Of a DNA stretch of 64,000 nucleotides, positions 60,236 to 64,000 are shown piece after piece. The stretch lies in the NCBI GenBank assembly GCA_023150375.1, contig JAKLLA010000005.1, positions 281,339 to 345,338 of the forward strand. Direction: 5' to 3'. Each line of letters begins with the position of its first letter. Within the stretch, counting starts at the first letter, position 1. The notes beneath the pieces were generated by a model. That model had not been told where the DNA came from and did no database searches. It saw nothing but the letters and a program-made list of their open reading frames with translations. Position numbers and translations under genes: made by a program. Source of the stretch: Burkholderiaceae bacterium (GTDB taxonomy: Bacteria; Pseudomonadota; Gammaproteobacteria; Burkholderiales; Burkholderiaceae_C).

Positions 60236-62230
60236 TCAATCCGCGCCTGGACCTGCCGGTCCCATCTTCACCAGCATCGCGGCGCGCTTTGCCCGGGTCA
60301 GTGCCACGTACAACAATTTGCGCTGCTGCTGCTGCGTCTCTTCGGGGTCGCCGAAAAAGGCACCAGGCGCCACCACCACCACGGCGTCGAACTCCAGTCC
60401 CTTGGCCCGGTGCATGGTGGCGTAGTGCACCACCTCACGGGCATCGGCATGGTTGGCCTGGGCGGTGATGGTCACGCCCGGAAGGCCGGCTCGCTGCAGC
60501 AACTGCGCCAGCGCTTCGCGGTTCTTCTCGCTGGACGCGATCACGCACACCGATGGCGCCGGTCCGTCCCCCTTCGCTGACCGCAGCACGCGGATGAAGT
60601 CGGCTGAACGCGCAGCGGCTGCTTCCAGCCCATCAACCTGGACGACCTCGGGCGCCGGGCCGTGTGACAGGGACTTGTACAGCCGCGTTTCGTCGTGACC
60701 GTCGTCTAGATCATCGATCTCGCAACCCTCCAGCAGCGCCACCGCCTGGCGACGGATCTCGTCGGTGGTCCGGTAGTTCAGGTACAGCTTGCGCGAGCGG
60801 CCGCGGATGTCGATGCCGCACTTGCTCATTGCCGCCCGGTGGCGGCTGTAGATGCGCTGGTGCCCGTCACCAACGAAGAACAGGTCGTTCGGGCCCGCCG
60901 GAATCAGGGCCCGCAGCAGGCGCAGCGCCTGCGGGCCGAAATCCTGCGTCTCGTCCACCACCACGGCGCAGTAGGGTGTATGCCGCTCACCCTCGGCGGA
61001 CAGCAGTTGCGCCACTTCACGGTAGGCGTCATCCACCTCTTTGAGCCGGCGCGACGACAGCTGGCCGCGGTATTCCTCGAACACCGGCCAGACCGCATCG
61101 CGCTTGGAACGGCTGAGCACTCCGGAGCGGCCCCCCCGTCGTGCGGTCCGGTACGCCTCCAAGGTGGTGATACCCTGCGCCAGCACCACCTGCTCCAGCT
61201 CCTGCTCGTAGAAGTCGTCCGGCAGGTCCAGCTTGGTGTCGCGCACTGCCAGCGCGGCCTGCCAGGCCTGCAACGCGGCGTCCTGCTTGCGGTCGTACAC
61301 GATGCGGTGCTCCAGCTTCCGGCTGCGCATGAAGCCGTGCGCCCAGGCGTCCAGGTTGGACACCTCCAGCTTGGTCAGCGTGGCGGCACTGCACAGGGTT
61401 CGCAGGTTCTCTTCGATGTCGCCCGCCAGGTTGCGGGTGAAGGTGGTGAACAGCACCTTCTGACCTTCCCGCGCACGGTTCTCGGCCAGCCATTTGGCAC
61501 GGTGCATGGCCAGCACGGTCTTGCCCTTTCCGGCGCCGCCCAGGATGCGAACCGGCCCACTGCGGTCGCCGGAGGCCAGCTTGCGCTGGGTCGGGTGCAG
61601 GAACACGCGCCACTGGGCCAGCGGCGCATTCATGATGGCCAGCAGTGCCTCGTCGTCGTCGACGATCACGAAGCGCGACTGCGACTCCGCCGTGGTCAGC
61701 GCCATGGCGAAGTCCGTCGTGTCGACCACGCGGTCCACCCGCGTCTCTCGGCTGCCCAACACCTGGCTCACCGTGTCACCGGCTGCCACCAGGAACAGGC
61801 CCTCGTAGGCCTCTACCGGCAAGACGGTTTGCAGGGCATCGAGCTGGCGATCGCTGGCCACGCTGCGCACCGCGGGCAGGAGATCCTCCGGCACCCCCAG
61901 GCTCAGCAGTTCACGGTCGGCCAAGGCCTCGAAGAGGGGCGTCAACGCCATCGGCGGCTGAGGGGCCGGCTGGTTCTCCGGCACTGCGACCGCCGGCGCT
62001 CCAGGCACAGCCGCAGCCGTAGCCGTAGCCGTAGCCGTAGCCGTAGCCGTAGCCGTAGCCGTAGCCGTAGCCGTAGCCGTAGCCGTAGCGACAGGCTCGC
62101 TGGCCGGAGGAGCCTTTTGGCCTTTTCGGGTAGGGCCTTTCCACTTGAGGCCATTCCCTTGCTCCTTCCCCAGCCCTTCGGCCTTTGACAAGCCCTTTGA
62201 TATAGGGGCAGTCGGCTTCGCGTGCCGCAA
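60236..62230 (-). CDS. UvrD/REP-type ATP-dependent helicase, repeat-bearing N-terminus
   Basis: A superfamily 1 helicase of up to 664 residues. Motifs in order are Walker A 'GGAGKGKTVLAMHRAKWLAEN' (about 230), 'VLFTTFTRNLAGDI', motif II 'CAVVVDETQDFGPQALRLLRAL', motif III 'LFFVGDGHQRIY', 'LYLNYRTTDEIR', motif V 'YATMHRAKGLEFDAVVVV' and motif VI 'KLLYVALTRAKRAAML'. The longest frame starts at TTG 62230 and includes a Thr-Ala repeat tract encoded by a hexanucleotide repeat. ATG 61951 (MALTPLFEAL) would give 571 residues and leave the repeat untranslated. Related helicases I know of carry an extra domain of about 100 residues before the 'LFEALAD..LL.LGVPE' segment; I see none here. Role unknown; DNA repair or defence are possible. 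Confidence 0.8.
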   Translation of the reverse strand: MRHAKPTAPISKGLSKAEGLGKEQGNGLKWKGPTRKGQKAPPASEPVATATATATATATATATATATATATAAAVPGAPAVAVPENQPAPQPPMALTPLFEALADRELLSLGVPEDLLPAVRSVASDRQLDALQTVLPVEAYEGLFLVAAGDTVSQVLGSRETRVDRVVDTTDFAMALTTAESQSRFVIVDDDEALLAIMNAPLAQWRVFLHPTQRKLASGDRSGPVRILGGAGKGKTVLAMHRAKWLAENRAREGQKVLFTTFTRNLAGDIEENLRTLCSAATLTKLEVSNLDAWAHGFMRSRKLEHRIVYDRKQDAALQAWQAALAVRDTKLDLPDDFYEQELEQVVLAQGITTLEAYRTARRGGRSGVLSRSKRDAVWPVFEEYRGQLSSRRLKEVDDAYREVAQLLSAEGERHTPYCAVVVDETQDFGPQALRLLRALIPAGPNDLFFVGDGHQRIYSRHRAAMSKCGIDIRGRSRKLYLNYRTTDEIRRQAVALLEGCEIDDLDDGHDETRLYKSLSHGPAPEVVQVDGLEAAAARSADFIRVLRSAKGDGPAPSVCVIASSEKNREALAQLLQRAGLPGVTITAQANHADAREVVHYATMHRAKGLEFDAVVVVAPGAFFGDPEETQQQQRKLLYVALTRAKRAAMLVKMGPAGPGAD
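62015..62086. repeat. Hexanucleotide tandem repeat (AGCCGT)12
   Basis: Twelve perfect, uninterrupted copies of AGCCGT on the plus strand. Read in the helicase frame on the minus strand it encodes alternating Thr and Ala. Because the unit is six bases, copy-number change keeps the frame and would lengthen or shorten the tract (or the 5' leader, if translation starts at 61951). Confidence 0.97.
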
Positions 62231-62355
62231 TCAATGCGGAGCCCGTGCGCTCCAGGATCGGACGGAACAGGCACTGTGTTTTTCACCGGACCAGGCCGTT
62301 TCAACCGGCGCTCAAAGCGCAGCAGGCCCTGAAACCCATGCGCCCGAACGCATAC

Positions 62356-62405
62356 TTGTCGAGAATGAAGTAAGGAAGTAAGATTTCCTTTGAAACTTAC
62401 GGAGG
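62356..62405 (+). promoter_or_regulatory. Promoter, operator-like repeat and RBS of the AbrB/PIN pair
   Basis: TTGTCG (62356-62361) and TAAGAT (62379-62384) are 17 bp apart, a good sigma-70 layout. The -10 hexamer lies inside an inverted repeat, AAGGAA (62372-62377) and TTCCTT (62385-62390), suggesting autorepression by the antitoxin. GGAGG (62401-62405) precedes the ATG at 62412 and is part of a 10-bp palindrome, GGAGGCCTCC. Confidence 0.6.
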
Positions 62406-62411
62406 CCTCCC

Positions 62412-62630
62412 ATGCTTGCCAAGCTCACTTCGAAAAATCAGATCACGCTGCCCAAGGCGGCCGTGTCCGGCGTGGATGCGGCGGAGTACTTCGACGTGAC
62501 CGTCGAGAGTGGCCGGATCGTCCTGACCCCCGTGCGGGTTCAGAAGGCCCAGGCCGTGCGCGAGAAGCTGGAGCAACTCGGGATCACCGAGCAGGACGTT
62601 GAGGATGCTGTGGCCTGGGCACGGCAGTGA
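62412..62630 (+). CDS. AbrB/MazE-family antitoxin
   Basis: A 72-residue DNA-binding antitoxin with a swapped-hairpin AbrB-type N-terminus ('MLAKLTSKNQITLPKAAVSG...YFDVTVESGRIVLTPV') and a helical C-terminus ('REKLEQLGITEQDVEDAVAWARQ') that would bind the toxin. It overlaps the PIN gene at its stop codon. GGAGG lies seven bases before the ATG. It likely neutralises the PIN toxin and represses its own promoter. Confidence 0.88.
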   Translation: MLAKLTSKNQITLPKAAVSGVDAAEYFDVTVESGRIVLTPVRVQKAQAVREKLEQLGITEQDVEDAVAWARQ

Positions 62631-63043
62631 TGCGCAGGGTCGTCCTCGACACCAACATCGTGCTATCGGCGCTGATCTTCAGTGCCGGACGCCTGGCCTG
62701 GATACGCCACGCCTGGCAACACCAGCAGTTGCAGCCGCTGGTCTGCCGGGAGACGGCCAGTGAACTCCTACGCGTCCTGGCCTATCCCAAGTTCAAGCTG
62801 TCGACCTTGGAACAGCAGGAGTTGCTGGCGGACTTCCTGCCCTACGCCGATGTGGTGGAACTGCCTGCGCCATGGCCAGACCTGCCGGTCTGCCGCGACA
62901 AGAAGGACCAGGTGTTCCTGGTGCTCGCGCATGTCGGCAAGGCGGATGCGTTGATCACGGGGGATGCGGATATTCTCGCCATGCGAGAGGACTTTCCCGG
63001 CTTGATCATGACCGCCGAAGCATTCGCGGCGCGGCAGGCATGA
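62627..63043 (+). CDS. PIN-domain toxin, putative ribonuclease
   Basis: A 138-residue PIN-fold protein that would cut RNA when free of antitoxin. Acidic residues expected at the active site are visible: Asp in 'VVLDTNIVLSALIF', Glu in 'RETASELLRVLAYPKF', and Asp in 'CRDKKDQVFLVLAHVGKADALITGDADIL'. GTG at 62627 and ATG at 62630 are both possible starts; the antitoxin stop overlaps them (GTGATG). It matches the 'putative toxin-antitoxin system toxin component, PIN family' group. The IS3 element end lies 29 bp beyond its stop codon. Confidence 0.88.
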   Translation: MMRRVVLDTNIVLSALIFSAGRLAWIRHAWQHQQLQPLVCRETASELLRVLAYPKFKLSTLEQQELLADFLPYADVVELPAPWPDLPVCRDKKDQVFLVLAHVGKADALITGDADILAMREDFPGLIMTAEAFAARQA

Positions 63044-63072
63044 AGGAAACCGGCACGGCCTTGCCCAACAAC

Positions 63073-63085
63073 TGAACCGCCCCGG
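63073..63085. repeat. Probable right terminal inverted repeat of an IS3-family element
   Basis: TGAACCGCCCCGG lies between the PIN stop and the transposase stop and has the TG start and C/G-rich form typical of IS3-family ends. The matching left end is outside the window, so the boundary is provisional. Confidence 0.55.
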
Positions 63086-63111
63086 CCATCTCGGAGGCCG
63101 TTTGGTGTGAG

Positions 63112-64000
63112 TCAGGCCGCGATGGCCTGACGGGTGGCGAGTTGCCGGTAGTAGTTTGCCTCGGCCTCTGCCGGCGGGATGTAGCCGATGGGTTCGAGCA
63201 GGCGGTGATGGTTGAACCACGAGACCCATTCGAGGGTGGCCAACTCGACGGCCTCGCGGGTCTTCCAGGGCGCACGCCGGTGGATCAGTTCGGCCTTGTA
63301 CAGCCCGTTGATCGTCACGGCCAGCGCGCTGTCGTAGCTGTCGCCCTTGGAGCCGACGGACGGCTCGATCCCGGCCTCGGCCAGGCGCTCGCTGTACCGA
63401 ATCGACACGTATTGCGAGCCACGGTCCGAGTGATGCACCAGCGAGCCGTCGCGCTCGGGCTGGCGCGCGTACAGCGCCTGTTCCAGCGCATCGAGCACGA
63501 AGTCGGTGATCATCGAGCGGCTGGCGCGCCAGCCGACGATGCGACGGGCGAAGACGTCGATGACGAAGGCGACGTAGACGTGGCCCTGCCAGGTCCAGAC
63601 GTAGGTGAAGTCGCTGACCCACAGCTGGTTGGGCCGCTCGGCGCGGAACGCGCGGTTGACGCGGTCCAGCGGGCAGGCAGCCTTGGCGTCGGGCACCGTC
63701 GTGCGGACTCGCTTGCCGCGCATCGCACCGCGCCAGCCGTTGGCCCGCATCAGCCGCGCGACGGTGCAACGCGCCACGGCACGGCCTTCGCGGTGCAACT
63801 GCTTCCAGACCTTGCGCACCCCGTACACGCGCAGGTTGCCCGTCCAGACGCGCTCGATCTCGGGCACCAAAGCCGCGTCCAGCTTCTGACGCTGTGGCCG
63901 CAGTCGCGGATCTCGCCGGCGCGCCAACTCGCGCCACATCGACGACGGGGCGACCTGCAGCGCGCGGCAGATCGGCTCGACCCCGAATCGAGCGCGGTGT
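63112..64000 (-). CDS. IS3-family transposase OrfB, cut by window edge; catalytic Glu replaced
   Basis: An rve-type integrase. The frame stays open to the window end, so the gene starts outside: codons before the ATG at 63939 read 'HRARFGVEPICRALQVAPSS', typical of OrfB. Domains are 'VYGVRKVWKQLHREG..VARCTVARLMR' (HTH_21-like) and the catalytic core with Asp in 'WVSDFTYVWTWQG' and Asp in 'HHSDRGSQYVS'. The third catalytic position, normally the Glu in 'ALAETINGLYK', is Val here (codon GTG, 63316-63318). The element is therefore probably inactive unless complemented. OrfA and the left end are not visible. Confidence 0.9.
   Translation of the reverse strand, partial: HRARFGVEPICRALQVAPSSMWRELARRRDPRLRPQRQKLDAALVPEIERVWTGNLRVYGVRKVWKQLHREGRAVARCTVARLMRANGWRGAMRGKRVRTTVPDAKAACPLDRVNRAFRAERPNQLWVSDFTYVWTWQGHVYVAFVIDVFARRIVGWRASRSMITDFVLDALEQALYARQPERDGSLVHHSDRGSQYVSIRYSERLAEAGIEPSVGSKGDSYDSALAVTINGLYKAELIHRRAPWKTREAVELATLEWVSWFNHHRLLEPIGYIPPAEAEANYYRQLATRQAIAA

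Larger units (their letters stand above)
63073..64000 (-). mobile_element. IS3-family insertion sequence, partial
   Basis: This covers the presumed right end (63073) and most of OrfB. The insertion lies just downstream of the toxin gene without breaking it. Left end, OrfA and target duplication lie beyond the window. Confidence 0.75.

Noticed and set aside
62015..62086. Possible CRISPR-like array
   Set aside because: The units are 6 bp with no spacers; it is a simple tandem repeat.

Overview
This 64 kb window is high-GC bacterial chromosome, most likely from a betaproteobacterium of order Burkholderiales (Rubrivivax/Leptothrix/Sphaerotilus type). Grounds for this are the PhaR regulator, the monofunctional RelA with an EFDD motif, the zipA-smc pair, the DUF4936 gene, and the tatD-pilZ-holB-tmk-mltG-ygfZ block. 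The placement is inferred from gene content, not from a database comparison. About 60 kb is housekeeping chromosome, densely packed and with many genes overlapping by 4 to 11 bp. Only the last ~4 kb looks accessory.

Left part (1-16.9 kb): the end of a chromate-transporter-like gene; a leftward run of ABC ATPase, rlmB, upp and a lipoprotein; tesA diverging from the ABC gene with overlapping start codons; phaR; a secreted HExxH protein; tex with a TTG start; a full-length chrA; two identical tRNA-Val(GAC) genes with a good terminator; relA; an alpha/beta hydrolase; 3-hydroxybutyrate dehydrogenase; a SIMPL-domain protein; and an OmpR/EnvZ-type two-component pair.

Centre (16.9-31 kb): a complete leftward glycogen cluster, glgB-glgX-pgm-glgC-glgA-glgP. 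It can convert glucose-1-P to ADP-glucose to branched glycogen and back. A large PLP-dependent basic amino acid decarboxylase lies just upstream. PhaR and 3-hydroxybutyrate dehydrogenase elsewhere in the window add polyhydroxyalkanoate metabolism, so carbon storage is a theme.

Right-centre (31-60 kb): nfeD plus an SPFH gene, a ROK sugar kinase overlapping def, tatD-pilZ-holB-tmk-mltG, ygfZ, DUF4936, zipA, smc, a Crp/Fnr regulator, nadC, an aldehyde dehydrogenase with DUF779 partner and a divergent AcoR-like regulator, purL, map, glnD, and a degenerate GGDEF protein. The aldehyde dehydrogenase has a well-spaced sigma-54 promoter candidate, yet the adjacent AcoR-like protein lacks the GAFTGA loop and the Walker B glutamate. 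This is the most interesting regulatory puzzle in the window.

Right end (60-64 kb): a UvrD-type helicase with a 12-unit hexanucleotide repeat near its 5' end, an AbrB/PIN toxin-antitoxin pair with an operator-like repeat on its promoter, and an IS3-family transposase, cut by the window edge, whose catalytic glutamate codon reads as valine. I found no CRISPR array, rRNA operon, prophage or biosynthetic cluster, and nothing I can claim as a wholly new system.
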